A DNA stretch of 58,947 bases from Acidobacteria bacterium UBA2990. GTDB lineage: Bacteria; Acidobacteriota; Vicinamibacteria; Vicinamibacterales; UBA8438. Both the position numbers and the translations under genes were made by a program. The stretch lies in contig DEAE01000019.1 of assembly GCA_002347025.1 (NCBI GenBank), positions 1 through 58,947 of the forward strand, written 5' to 3'. Shown here piece after piece: positions 17,810 to 26,837 of this stretch. Within the stretch, counting starts at the first letter, position 1. Each line of letters begins with the position of its first letter. Below the pieces are notes generated by a model. It saw only the letters and a list, made by a program, of their open reading frames with translations, did not search any database and was not told where the DNA came from.

Positions 17810-18358
17810 CTATTGGCAGCGTGGCTCCTGTCTGCTATCGGGACCGTCGCGGTACAAGCTATGGCAGTGTGAGCACGACTCGGACACGTAATTAACTGCC
17901 TCCCAGACGGCATCCCAATCCTCATTGCGGGCACCGGTGAGCACGTTGACGGCGGATTCCTCGAGGAGGCGGGCCCCTTCAATATAGTCCGCGCGGTCGA
18001 CCGGTGCCAACACGCCGTTTTTGCAAGAGCGGCCTTTAAGCAGGGTAAGCTTGGCACCGTCAGCGAGGGCTACCGCTGCACCAGCGACCTCTTGCCAGCC
18101 GCGGTAGACCGACGCATAACGTGCAGACGTTGACCCCATGACAGCGGATACAGCCTCGGAGGCCTCTGGACTCATCTCCGGCATTGGGCCGCCAGGCTCG
18201 ACCGCTTGGGCGTCGAACAGCTTGTTGGCGTTCGGAAACATGGTGCCGACCATTAGCTCGGCGAGGGTCCCTATGGGGTCCTCGCTCGGTCCTTGGGCCG
18301 AGGCGGCCCCTGACACGAGCAGTGTCGACAGTACAGATAAGCTCACAAGTCGTCTCAC
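17810..18358 (-). CDS. Periplasmic c-type cytochrome, probable cytochrome c' type
   Basis: A GTG start at 18358 is preceded by GGGAGG seven bases away; the upstream open frame has no better site. The 182-residue product has a signal peptide (L-V-S-L-S-V-L-S-T-L-L-V-S-G-A-A-S-A-Q). Helical segments follow, with a single heme site C-S-H-C-H-S-L-Y-R-D near the C-terminus. A C-terminal CxxCHxxYR in a ~150-residue helical protein is the layout of cytochrome c' and related four-helix-bundle proteins, which bind NO or shuttle electrons. It could accept electrons from the quinoproteins encoded elsewhere in the window, but no direct link is visible. Confidence 0.78.
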   Translation of the reverse strand: MRRLVSLSVLSTLLVSGAASAQGPSEDPIGTLAELMVGTMFPNANKLFDAQAVEPGGPMPEMSPEASEAVSAVMGSTSARYASVYRGWQEVAGAAVALADGAKLTLLKGRSCKNGVLAPVDRADYIEGARLLEESAVNVLTGARNEDWDAVWEAVNYVSESCSHCHSLYRDGPDSRQEPRCQ

Positions 18359-18509
18359 ACTACACCTCCCAACACGGTTGATTTGTTTCGTATCAGCGCC
18401 GGGTGCGCCGCAACGATAGAACACTGTATCACTGAGGAAAAGATGGAAGAAGGTCAATCAACGTGGAACAAACCTCAGCTAAGGCCTTGAGTGCCAGGTT
18501 CAAGGCTAA

Positions 18510-18572
18510 TGTCAAGGGCAGGTGGGACCATCTGTGGGGCTGGTGAAGCTGGTTTCAGTCCATTCTTCCCGA
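18510..18572 (+). repeat. tRNA T-arm-like repeat, copy 3 (degenerate)
   Basis: AGGTGGGACCATCTGTGGGG leads to GCTGGTTTCAGTCCA (18548-18562) and TTCTTCCCGA. By eye about 20 of 28 positions match copy 1 from the T-stem to the acceptor end. The T-stem is damaged and the CCA end is lost. Together with the copy at 15996 it brackets the PDLQG gene and cytochrome gene. The remainder of 18359-18804 holds no gene that I can support. Confidence 0.4.
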
Positions 18573-18804
18573 TGCCTATCTTCTTCGGTCGACGCCTTAT
18601 GGTGGCGCTAAAAGAAGCGCTACATTGGGGCTCTGTCAGTGCCCAGAGGTAGCGGACACGCCCGCTTAGGGGCCTTCGTCGGAACACAAAGCCCTAGACG
18701 GCATGCCAATCGCATCGAGTTGTTTTATTTCGTAAAATTATATTTATGGTTATGGTGTGTAAATGTGTGCCTAGAAGTTCGTGATCTCCGAGATGAGGAT
18801 ACCC

Positions 18805-19971
18805 ATGTCTAACAACTTCGATGACATCTTGAGCGACGGAATCCGACGAGGGGCTGCTCCGGGAGCAGTGGCGATCGTTGTAAATCGAAACGGCGTTGTC
18901 TGGGAGGGCGCGGCAGGCGAACGAGTCATCGGGTCTGGTATCGAGATGACCACAGACACCGTGGGCTCAATTTTTTCGATGACGAAGGCAATTACTGGTG
19001 CGGCTGCCATGCAGTTGGTGGAACAGGAAAAGCTTGATCTCGATGCGCCAGCCGGAAAAATCTGTCCCTGGTTGAATGAGGTGCAGGTGCTTGCGGGTTT
19101 CGATGACGAGGGCCAGCCAATTACACGGGCTCCCAAGTCAGCTGTCACGTTGCGTCATTTATTGACTCACACGTCGGGTTTTGTCTACGAGCTTTGGAAC
19201 GCCAATGACCTTCGCTGGCGAGAGGTGACAGGGGCACCGAGTTTGTTCACTCTTCAAAATGCAGCGCTATGCACGCCGTTAGCATTTGATCCCGGTGTGC
19301 AGTGGGAGTATGGCACTGGCATCGATTGGGCTGGCAAGATGGTCGAGGAAGTATCCGGGATGACCTTAGGTGAATACTTCGATGCAAACCTGACCGGACC
19401 TCTGGGTATGACGGATACAGCGTTCACCCCTTCTCCGTCAATGCTCAGTCGTGCCGCGGGACTTCATGCACGTATGCCAGATGGATCCCTGGTGCCGACG
19501 GAATTGCCAGCACCGGAGAGTCCGGAATTTGAAATGGGCGGCGGCGGACTGCAGGCCACTATGGGCGACTATGGGAAGTTCATCCGTATGATGCTTAACG
19601 ATGGTGAAGCGGACGGCACGCGTGTTTTACGTGCGGACAGTGTTGCGCAGATGAGTCGAAATAACATCGGGGCCCTACGGGTCAAAGAACTCTCGACGGT
19701 TGCGCCGCACCTGTCAAACAATGCAGAGTTCTTCCCAGGGGAAGCGAAATCATGGGGCCTCACCTTTCAGATCAACGAAACTGCCGTCAATACCGGACGG
19801 TCAGCGGGCACATTGATGTGGGCAGGACTCGCGAACAGCTTCTTTTGGATTGATCGCCAACAGGGTGTTGGGGGTGCTTATCTGAGTCAGATTTTGCCGT
19901 TTGGAGACGAAAAATCTCTGAGGTTGTTTTTCGATCTGGAGCGTGCAGTGTACGCCTCGGGTGCTTTCTAG
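18805..19971 (+). CDS. Serine hydrolase, class C beta-lactamase/EstB type
   Basis: The ATG at 18805 has GAGGA six bases upstream; earlier in-frame starts at 18781 (GTG) and 18793 lack a site. The 388-residue protein has the S-M-T-K motif (Ser58, Lys61) of the SxxK nucleophile pair. It also has L-R-H-L-L-T-H-T-S-G, W-E-Y-G-T-G-I-D with the Tyr of the YxN-type motif, and a C-terminal W-A-G-L-A-N region in place of KTG/HTG. No signal peptide is evident, unlike most neighbours, so it is probably a cytoplasmic esterase. It ends 24 bases before the broken gene at 19996. Confidence 0.88.
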   Translation: MSNNFDDILSDGIRRGAAPGAVAIVVNRNGVVWEGAAGERVIGSGIEMTTDTVGSIFSMTKAITGAAAMQLVEQEKLDLDAPAGKICPWLNEVQVLAGFDDEGQPITRAPKSAVTLRHLLTHTSGFVYELWNANDLRWREVTGAPSLFTLQNAALCTPLAFDPGVQWEYGTGIDWAGKMVEEVSGMTLGEYFDANLTGPLGMTDTAFTPSPSMLSRAAGLHARMPDGSLVPTELPAPESPEFEMGGGGLQATMGDYGKFIRMMLNDGEADGTRVLRADSVAQMSRNNIGALRVKELSTVAPHLSNNAEFFPGEAKSWGLTFQINETAVNTGRSAGTLMWAGLANSFFWIDRQQGVGGAYLSQILPFGDEKSLRLFFDLERAVYASGAF

Positions 19972-19995
19972 CGGATTCATAAGGGAGAAAATGTC

Positions 19996-20706
19996 ATGAA
20001 AAGGCTTATTGCTTCTATGGTTGTTGTGGCCGTTCTTCTACCGACACTAGCCCAGGGCCAGACACCTGTCCTTCAAATTGTTCAGATAAATACCTAAGAC
20101 ATTCCACGTTACCTAGAGTGGGCCGAGGAGTCGATACCCGTTATTACGGCTGCCAATCAAGTCCCGACTTCTGGTGGTGTTTGTGTGCCGTCGTACGGGG
20201 CTGAGCAGGAAGGTGATCTTTACGTCTATAACTTTTTTGCTGACTTTGAGAGTTCGATGCCACTTGACCTTACGTCGGGAGTGCCCGCGAGAGAGATTGC
20301 GAAAATTTCCCCTCATCGGACGATTAAGGCAAGAGATCTCTGGAGCTCAGTTCGAAGATCTCCGAACATCGACATTACTGCTGGCGATACCTATTCGATG
20401 ATGATGACGGTGACGTCGACAGACCAACCAGACATGTATCTGACGCAAATAGAAGCCCTCGAAGCAGGGCTGCACGAAGCTGGTCATCGAGATGTGAATT
20501 TTGCAGTGGCCCAGGTGATGACGGGTAAATTTCGGAATTATCTCAGCGTAAGAATGGTTGCGCCGACACCAGAAAGCCTTGGCGCGGGCATGGACACGAT
20601 ACGCACGGCCACATGGGCTAGAAACACGCTCAACAACTTAGCTTCGATTAGGAAAGTGGCCCAACAGATGACGGCGAACTGCTACCACTATGTTTCGACT
20701 CGGTAG
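19996..20706 (+). pseudogene. Secreted protein gene interrupted by one in-frame TAA
   Basis: The ATG at 19996 follows AAGGGAG and encodes a clean signal peptide (M-K-R-L-I-A-S-M-V-V) cleaved near A-Q-G-Q. After V-Q-I-N-T a TAA at 20095-20097 stops translation. The same frame then continues without interruption for 203 codons from D-I-P-R-Y-L-E-W-A-E-E to the stop at 20704. Restored length is ~236 residues. The layout (signal peptide, beta strand, helix Y-L-E-W-A-E-E, repeated ferredoxin-like halves) resembles the secreted protein at 58443. TAA cannot encode selenocysteine, so a nonsense mutation or sequence error is the simplest reading. Confidence 0.7.
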
Positions 20707-20782
20707 TAGGTTTGCACAAGGAAGGTGGGCTCACGGTGTCGGGCAGTGAGGCCTTGTGAAGGGTTCTGAAAGGCAAGACGTC

Positions 20783-21765
20783 ATGAAACAGATGAACTGG
20801 CTCTGGGTGTGTGCCACGCTGGTGATCATCATTGCTTGTTCCTCGGATGAATCTGAGCCCATTGGCGAACCAGCAGTTACGCCGGCAGCCGTGAAGGCGC
20901 CGACACCTAGCTGGTCGTTCGACCCGGAGATGATCTTCCCCGCCGACGGCTCGCTAAACCGTCCCGAGGATGGAGAGGTGTTGTCCGACGGCCGCTTGAT
21001 CGTAGCCGACCAAGTCTCAGGCCTGAGCCTTCGGGTACACATCTGCTTGTTGCGGACGTCTACCGGGGCGGCCTCTACCGTGTCGAGATCGCTACTGAGA
21101 AGACTACGCTGATTTACCGGCATCCTAGTGTGGCGCGCAGGGATCGGGCGGGTGGCATTTGGTTCACGCAGTCGAGCCAGAACAACCCAGAACGTGGAGA
21201 AGAAGCGACCTTTGAGGCGATCGATAATGTGACCCCAGATGGGGCGCTGTATTACCTCCCACCGGCTGACCGCTCAGAGACTGCTCTGGCGGTTCCAGTC
21301 GTCGAGGGCCTCCTGTTTGCAAATGGCATCGCGCTCGATGAGGACCGCGGCTATCTTTACGTTGCCGAGACGATGGGGAGGCGGGTGTGGCGTTACGAGC
21401 TCGATGTCGAGTTGGGGCAGGTCTCGGAACCGACCGTCTTGTATGAGGGCATCTATCCCGATAACTTGTAACTCGATCCCGATAATCGACTCTGGATCAC
21501 CAGTCCTGTGTACAGCGAGGTCGTGGTCGTCGATCTTGATGACGGTACCACAAACTCTGTCTTCCGGATCTCGACTCCAGAGAGCGTGTCACTTGTGGCC
21601 GAGATCGAGGCCGGAAGCGGGGAAGACAGGTCATGGATCGAACTCTTCGCGCCGCCGCTGTGGGGGGACGGCCCTGGGCCGACGACTGGCGTGATTTCTT
21701 CAGAAGCTGACGGAGTGGTCTTTGTCTCCGGCCTCGGTAATGCCCTGATGCGACTGGAGCTCTGA
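20783..21765 (+). pseudogene. SMP-30/gluconolactonase-like lipoprotein, broken by deletion and nonsense codon
   Basis: The start at 20783 encodes a lipoprotein signal with lipobox I-I-A-C. The reading frame runs through G-R-L-I-V-A-D-Q-V-S-G-L, shifts near 21020-21040, and resumes in another frame as H-L-L-V-A-D-V-Y-R-G-G-L-Y-R-V-E-I. A blade-sized segment usual between these two strands in SMP-30/NHL propellers is missing, so a deletion caused the shift. A TAA at 21469-21471 interrupts D-N-L / L-D-P-D-N-R-L-W-I-T. The frame after it is open to 21765 and ends L-G-N-A-L-M-R-L-E-L. Two independent lesions argue for a true pseudogene. Confidence 0.72.
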
Positions 21766-21873
21766 TGGTCGGATTCAGACCTCCGTCAGTGGAGTTGAAA
21801 GGGCGTGCTAGAATCCGACTCCACGAAGTCCCGAATTCACTCAATTCTTATTTGGAAGGAACTTGTTAACGAA

Positions 21874-22311
21874 ATGTCAGCCCAAAAGCCCAATTACCAG
21901 GATGCCGATTTGGTGCTTCGTGTCTACGAAATGCGCCGAGAACCCAAGACGCGAGAGAATCGTGATGCTATCAATTTTCAGTTCTGGCCTAAGAGCTATG
22001 ACGATGTCAAAGAGATTGGCAAGTTCGACCATCCGTTGAACGGCGCATGGCGTCAGCTGAGTTCCTATTGGGAAATGGTGTTCGGGATGGCAAGAGCTGG
22101 TGTCGTTAATGCCGATTACTTGACCCAGAATAATGGTGAGGGCCTTTTCTTCTTCGCTAAGATCGCGCCCTACTTAGACCAGATCCGCGCTGACGGGTCG
22201 CCGACGGCGTTTCAAAATGCGGAATGGGCCTCCAAAGAAACCGAGAGTGGACGAACGCAGTTCGAATACATCCAGGGCATGATTAAACAGCGGTTGGAGT
22301 CCGGCGATTAG
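21874..22311 (+). CDS. Conserved hypothetical cytoplasmic protein
   Basis: The start at 21874 (M-S-A-Q-K-P-N-Y-Q-D-A-D-L) gives a 145-residue soluble protein; AAGGA lies rather far upstream. It begins D-A-D-L-V-L-R-V-Y-E-M-R-R-E-P-K and contains Y-W-E-M-V-F-G-M-A-R-A-G, typical of a helical hypothetical family common in Acidobacteriota, in which DADLVLxLYELRREP is the signature. Function is unknown. It follows the broken SMP-30 gene and stands alone. Confidence 0.62.
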   Translation: MSAQKPNYQDADLVLRVYEMRREPKTRENRDAINFQFWPKSYDDVKEIGKFDHPLNGAWRQLSSYWEMVFGMARAGVVNADYLTQNNGEGLFFFAKIAPYLDQIRADGSPTAFQNAEWASKETESGRTQFEYIQGMIKQRLESGD

Positions 22312-22929
22312 CATCAACGGTGTGAAACAGGAGGGCCTGGGCCATGGGTGTGTCCCGCTGCGCTGCTTGTCATCCCCCGTACAGCTGATGATCGCGTCTC
22401 GTCGGAGCAGGGCGCTCCGTTACTCGTTCGCAAGCACGCTGTTTGTGCTGGATTCAGAGGGCCACGAGTAGAGGCAGGGAACCCCGATGTGGACTGCCGT
22501 GATACCAGGCACCTTCAAAGTTTAGACTCGCGAATTCATTGTTCCGGATGGATCCCGATCGATTCGAGACCCTACTGTCAATGGGTTGAAGCGTATGGTT
22601 GGATCCATCTTGAATGGCTACCGCTCTCATGGTAGGCCGCCGATAGGCCCGGTCGGAACCGACTAGAGCCAAGCAAATCACACCACGTACATTTCACGCT
22701 GGTCAGCTGAACCGGATGACAGCCAGACTATCCGCGACTTCGGAGTCTCAGATCAACTCAGCATGATATTTCCGGTTTTGCTGTATCAAATTGGATTATC
22801 TGGCTTCCTGTGTGGCTTGTTGGGGCGGTGGTAGTATTTCCGGTGAAGATTCACTACAGAACCCGGTGGATTTCTAGGCTCAATACTGGGCCTAGATTTG
22901 CGAATTGGTTTTGTCGAAGCGAGGACAGC
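22312..22929. other. Long intergenic region, possible decayed coding sequence
   Basis: About 600 bases. Short frames give fragments such as T-A-V-I-P-G-T-F-K-V and R-E-F-I-V-P-D-G-S-R-S-I-R near 22490-22580 that look protein-like but are separated by stops and frame changes. I cannot match them to a family. The end of the region (22900-22929) carries GCGAGGA before the next start. Confidence 0.3.
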
Positions 22930-24039
22930 ATGAAACATAGGAATCTGTCTTTTGGGGCCCTGATCGCTCTCCTGATTGTCGGTGCGCTCGGAACATGGTA
23001 CGTCGACCTGGCGCGGGGGGAGGTTAGGTTGCAGCCCGCTGGTGGGGTGCCAAGGTTTGTGGTCGACGACACCTGGCCAACAGTTCCGGCACAGTGGCAG
23101 CTTGGCGATGTGTCTAGTGTTGACGTGGATGGACAGGATCGAGTGTGGGTTCTGCATCGTCCGAGGACGCTTCCCCCGAGTCAATACAGCAGTGCTGCGC
23201 CACCCGTTATCGTTTTTGATGCGGCAGGGAATTTCGTTCGGGCCTGGGGAGGGCAGGGGGATGGCTATGACTGGCCTCAACGAGAACACGGTATCCATGT
23301 TGATCATGAAGGCTTTGTGTGGGTAGGGGGAAACTATTGCCCCGAGCGGCAGCTTCCGGGACTCCATCCGGTTGGGGATGATCAACTGCTGAAGTTTACG
23401 CCGCTCGGTGAGCTCGTTCTACAGATTGGGCGAAGCAACCAGAGCCGAGGGAACGCCGACACGAGGAACTTACATCAGCCTGGGGATGCGGCCGTTTATG
23501 CAAAGACGAATGAATTGTTTGTGGCAGATGGCTATGGGAACCACCGGGTTGCTGTATTCGATGCGGATTCGGCCGAGTTTAAACGGATGTGGGGGGCATT
23601 CGGGAATACCCCAGAAGACCGCGATCAATGTCCGCCACCGAGTTTGAGCTCCGTGCCGGATGGACCTGGTCCGTCGCAGTTCAGCATCCTGCACGCGATT
23701 CGGGTGTCGACGGATGGATTAGTGTATGTGGCCGACCGTGAAAACCGTCGCGTGCAGGTGTTTACCGTCGAAGGGCAATTTGTTAGACAGGTGGTCAGAC
23801 GAACCTCTCCCTTTGCCAGAAATTTGGCACTGTCACCTGATCCAGAGCAAGCGTTTCTATATGTGGGCGCGGGCGCAGAGATCGCGGTGCTCGACCGTCA
23901 AACGCTAGAGGAGGTGGCAGCAATCAGCGGTGGAGGTGTGTTGGGAGGTGGCCACCAAATGGCGACTGATTCAAAGGGGAATATCTACACGGCTCAGGTC
24001 GGTCGGGGTCTGCAGAAGTTGATGCTTGTTGGGTCGTAA
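22930..24039 (+). CDS. Secreted NHL-repeat propeller protein
   Basis: The ATG at 22930 follows GCGAGGA by six bases; the upstream open frame to 22810 is not used. A signal-anchor segment (A-L-I-A-L-L-I-V-G-A-L-G-T-W) is followed by a 330-residue NHL propeller. Blades include S-S-V-D-V-D-G-Q-D-R-V-W-V-L-H-R-P, E-H-G-I-H-V-D-H-E-G-F-V-W-V-G-G, F-V-A-D-G-Y-G-N-H-R-V and H-A-I-R-V-S-T-D-G-L-V-Y-V-A-D-R-E-N-R-R-V. The D-x-Y-G/N-x-R-V strands are the hallmark of NHL repeats. It probably binds or acts on an extracellular substrate; no enzyme motif is certain. Confidence 0.8.
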   Translation: MKHRNLSFGALIALLIVGALGTWYVDLARGEVRLQPAGGVPRFVVDDTWPTVPAQWQLGDVSSVDVDGQDRVWVLHRPRTLPPSQYSSAAPPVIVFDAAGNFVRAWGGQGDGYDWPQREHGIHVDHEGFVWVGGNYCPERQLPGLHPVGDDQLLKFTPLGELVLQIGRSNQSRGNADTRNLHQPGDAAVYAKTNELFVADGYGNHRVAVFDADSAEFKRMWGAFGNTPEDRDQCPPPSLSSVPDGPGPSQFSILHAIRVSTDGLVYVADRENRRVQVFTVEGQFVRQVVRRTSPFARNLALSPDPEQAFLYVGAGAEIAVLDRQTLEEVAAISGGGVLGGGHQMATDSKGNIYTAQVGRGLQKLMLVGS

Positions 24040-24095
24040 GCCATAGAACTGCCACATTTCAGTGAACAGGAGGGATCTATGGGAAAGCCCACATT

Positions 24096-25106
24096 GTGAA
24101 GAGGAATGTTCAAGGTATGCTGACAAGCGTGCTCCGCCTCCTGATGTTCTCGCTTCTGCTGATCGCATTCCTGCCGTTAGTTCTGCTGGGGACGCTTGTC
24201 TTCATGATCAGGTTAAAGACGAGGAACCGCGGTATCTCCGGCACGGCCTACGAACCCTTCTTGAATCGGCTGCTTTTTCACCATGCAGATACTCGAGACG
24301 ATGCCGCCGCCGTGCAGTTGGCGCCTCATCTGCCTGCGCTGTCGCCGACTGTGGCATGGCTGCTTATCGGGACAATGGGACTGGCGGTCAGATTGAGCGG
24401 CTATCAAGGATCATTTCTCTCGTATCCGGGCGGGAGACCCTCATCGATGGCATCAGCGATGGTGCATCGTACGGCATTCTTCGACGAGGCCCTCGCGAGC
24501 GCCGTCGACCCGACGGCACCACAGCCGGCACAGCAGGTCGTCTTCCTGGGCGCCGGCTGGGACACCCGGGCCTTTGGTGCGCTGAGAGACCGTCCGGTGC
24601 GGGTGTTCGAAGTTGACACCCCGGCGACGCAACGCGCGAAGACAGAGGCGCTGGATCGCGCAGGTATGGACGCCAGTCACGTCACGTTTGTCGAGACAGA
24701 CTTCGGTCAGACCTCCTGGTTCGATGCGTTACTCCGGCGGGGTTTTGACCCCGATCTCCCAACGTTCATTCTCTGGGAGGGGGTCACGTATTATCTCGAT
24801 GAGAAGACCGTCCAGACGACGCTTCGGACGGTCTCCGGCCTTGCGGTGGGTAGCCGGATTGCCTTCGACACTTGGAGTCTCGAATACTTTTCGCGGTTCG
24901 TAGGCCAATACATGCGCCTCATGGTCAAAGGGTTCTACGGCGAGTCTTTTCAGTTCTTCCTGTCCACCGCAGCTCCTGCACGGCAGCAGGCCAGCGAGTT
25001 CATTGCCTCACAAGGACTGGAACTTGTGGGGTATGAACCCATGGGTGAGGAGCGCGGAAAGTCAGTCCCCTATGGTGGGTTCACGCTCGCGGGGCGTTCC
25101 GTGTAG
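24096..25106 (+). CDS. Membrane-anchored class I SAM methyltransferase, LCMT/TIGR00027-like
   Basis: The 336-residue protein has an N-terminal hydrophobic segment (L-M-F-S-L-L-L-I-A-F-L-P-L-V-L-L) and a second one near residues 88-102. The leucine-carboxyl-methyltransferase-type core follows: V-V-F-L-G-A-G-W-D-T-R-A-F, V-F-E-V-D-T-P-A-T-Q-R-A-K-T, F-V-E-T-D-F and F-I-L-W-E-G-V-T-Y-Y-L. These are the family's SAM-binding and PPM/LCM signature blocks. The GTG at 24096 is the longest start; the ATG at 24117, with AAGG close by, is an alternative. The gene looks more GC-rich than its neighbours, which could mean transfer. Substrate is unknown. Confidence 0.82.
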   Translation: MKRNVQGMLTSVLRLLMFSLLLIAFLPLVLLGTLVFMIRLKTRNRGISGTAYEPFLNRLLFHHADTRDDAAAVQLAPHLPALSPTVAWLLIGTMGLAVRLSGYQGSFLSYPGGRPSSMASAMVHRTAFFDEALASAVDPTAPQPAQQVVFLGAGWDTRAFGALRDRPVRVFEVDTPATQRAKTEALDRAGMDASHVTFVETDFGQTSWFDALLRRGFDPDLPTFILWEGVTYYLDEKTVQTTLRTVSGLAVGSRIAFDTWSLEYFSRFVGQYMRLMVKGFYGESFQFFLSTAAPARQQASEFIASQGLELVGYEPMGEERGKSVPYGGFTLAGRSV

Positions 25107-25283
25107 CATGGACCACCGACATCAAGCCAGCCGAGCATGTCTCACAACTAGAACACGGTCTAGGGTTCTCTGGCATTCCTCGGTGAGCCAGGAAGAGGGT
25201 GTTATCGCTGGGCAGGGAAGTGCGTATAGCAGTCGAGCAGGACTGCAATTGGTGTGAACGGATGTTTAGTGTTAGAGATTGCG

Positions 25284-26501
25284 TTAGCCACGTGTCCCCG
25301 GTCCGGCAGGGCGCATCCCGGAATATCGTTCGATGGCCCGCTCGACGACACGCTGTCTAGCCTCATCGTTCGGCTCCAAAGTCGAGACGCCCCACTCTCC
25401 AGTGCTGCCAAGTGCGATGCCGTCAGAACGCGGCATGCAGTTAAATTCGTAGTTCACCTCAGGCTGGGGCACTAGAAACGTTAGCTGCCCTTTAACCGGG
25501 ATCAACTCCTCGTCAGAGAAAAGAGCCTGCGAGCCAAGGCCAGTGCAGTTGACGATGACCGACTCATTGAGGCTCATCAGGTCGTTGGGTGTGTCGAATT
25601 TTCGGATAACGATGCGTCCGCCCAGTCGGATGAACGCGGTCACCATGGTGTCGAGATAGATTGAGGGTTCGATTCGCATTGACGAACGACGAGAGGCGTA
25701 ACGCGTCTGAAACGGATGCTCACCTGGGTAGAGAATCTCACGGTCTGATCGCAAGTAGGTGGGCAGGTCTGCCGAATAGGTGTCGGCGGCAACGTCTAGG
25801 CGGGTGTCGTCGTCGAGGTCTTCAGGGGTGTCTGTCAAATCGTTGGACACGCCGTCCTCTTCGGTTTCAGTTGAAGGTAATTCGTCCATCGTGCTGTAGC
25901 TGTCTAGCCAGGAGATCCCGTAGCGAGGCCCGACTAGGAGCTGTAATTGTCGATAAGCGATTTCTACCGCGTTCTGGAACTGGGCCTCCCAATGAGCAGG
26001 ACCGGGACCGGACACAAGCCTCGAGGTTGGCGAGAACGTGGCATACGCCATGTTTGAGGTGGTGTCCGGAGGTACTGTCATTGCGTAGATTGTGACCTTG
26101 AAACCGCGCCGCTGCAGTTGTCTCGCCGCAGCCAAGCCGACAGCACCGGATCCCAGGACGGCCACCTCACGGTCCTCCTGCTCTAGTGCCAAGTCAGCGG
26201 CCAGTGCTCCGGTCCCCCAGGAAAGGGAGATTCCAGCTCCGCCATGGCCATAGTTGTGAATCACGGTTTTCGCGTCGAATGTTTCAGCAGCCAGGTGGAA
26301 GCCAGGCCTACGGTGTGGGCGTAAGCCGACCGTGGTTCTAATAACACGGCCCCAGGAAGCTCTAATGGGTGGGAGGACGATCGGCTGCCGAGTGAGCGGG
26401 CGGGTGGGGACCGGCGGTTGTGACGCTCTGGCTGCGCAACCACTGAGACTAAGACCGAGGGCTGCCATGCTGCCTGTTTTCAGTAGAGTTCGTCTATGCA
26501 T
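25284..26501 (-). CDS. D-amino-acid-oxidase-like FAD oxidoreductase with permuted motif order, Tat/lipoprotein signal
   Basis: The 405-residue protein starts H-R-R-T-L-L-K-T-G and has a lipobox-like L-S-G-C-A at 19-23, so it is Tat-exported and possibly lipid-anchored. The D-amino-acid-oxidase signature V-I-H-N-Y-G-H-G-G-A-G-I-S-L-S-W-G lies at residues 80-96, preceded by T-V-G-L-R-P (57-62). The FAD dinucleotide motif V-L-G-S-G-A-V-G-L-A-A-A-R follows at 115-127. In ordinary family members the GLRP and HNYGHGG blocks are at the C-terminus, after the FAD motif, so the order here is circularly permuted. The C-terminus ends with P-R-S-D-G-I-A-L-G. Substrate may be a D-amino acid or related amine. 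Confidence 0.82.
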   Translation of the reverse strand: MHRRTLLKTGSMAALGLSLSGCAARASQPPVPTRPLTRQPIVLPPIRASWGRVIRTTVGLRPHRRPGFHLAAETFDAKTVIHNYGHGGAGISLSWGTGALAADLALEQEDREVAVLGSGAVGLAAARQLQRRGFKVTIYAMTVPPDTTSNMAYATFSPTSRLVSGPGPAHWEAQFQNAVEIAYRQLQLLVGPRYGISWLDSYSTMDELPSTETEEDGVSNDLTDTPEDLDDDTRLDVAADTYSADLPTYLRSDREILYPGEHPFQTRYASRRSSMRIEPSIYLDTMVTAFIRLGGRIVIRKFDTPNDLMSLNESVIVNCTGLGSQALFSDEELIPVKGQLTFLVPQPEVNYEFNCMPRSDGIALGSTGEWGVSTLEPNDEARQRVVERAIERYSGMRPAGPGTRG

Positions 26502-26837
26502 TAGATCCCTTTGGCGAATCGTTTACTGTCATTTCGAGACCATCCCTAGTCGAGGCTGACGATGACTGCATCAAGTTACTCCATCACAACCGCAGGTTCA
26601 AACGACACCATGATGTTGATTTCAGGATAAATTGAACCCATTGGGCGACTGCCGATTAAATGGTTCACCTGGCGAATAGCTATACTTACCACCATATACA
26701 ACCCGTTGCTTCCTGTGCGTCTCGGTGCCAGGGTTCAGCATCGCGAGACTGGTTCCGGCGACTAGGATCGTGTAAACAAGACCCATTGCTGCCGTGGATC
26801 TGAGGTCGCCCTAGGATTCTGGTATTGAGAGGAACCC
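26502..26837. other. Intergenic region between divergent genes
   Basis: About 335 bases between the flavoprotein and the amidase, which point away from each other, so two promoters should lie here. I see no strong operator. A 54-codon minus-strand frame (26622-26786) lacks a ribosome binding site and is not called. GAGAGGA lies just before the amidase ATG. Confidence 0.35.

Noticed and set aside
20095..20097. Recoding of the stop at codon 34 as a special amino acid
   Set aside because: The codon is TAA, which is not used for selenocysteine or pyrrolysine, and no stimulatory structure was seen.
22348..22635. 95-codon + strand frame in the long intergenic region
   Set aside because: No start context or family similarity; the protein-like fragments there are in other frames.
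26622..26786. 54-codon minus-strand frame with a hydrophobic start
   Set aside because: No ribosome binding site and no known family; it lies in a promoter region between divergent genes.
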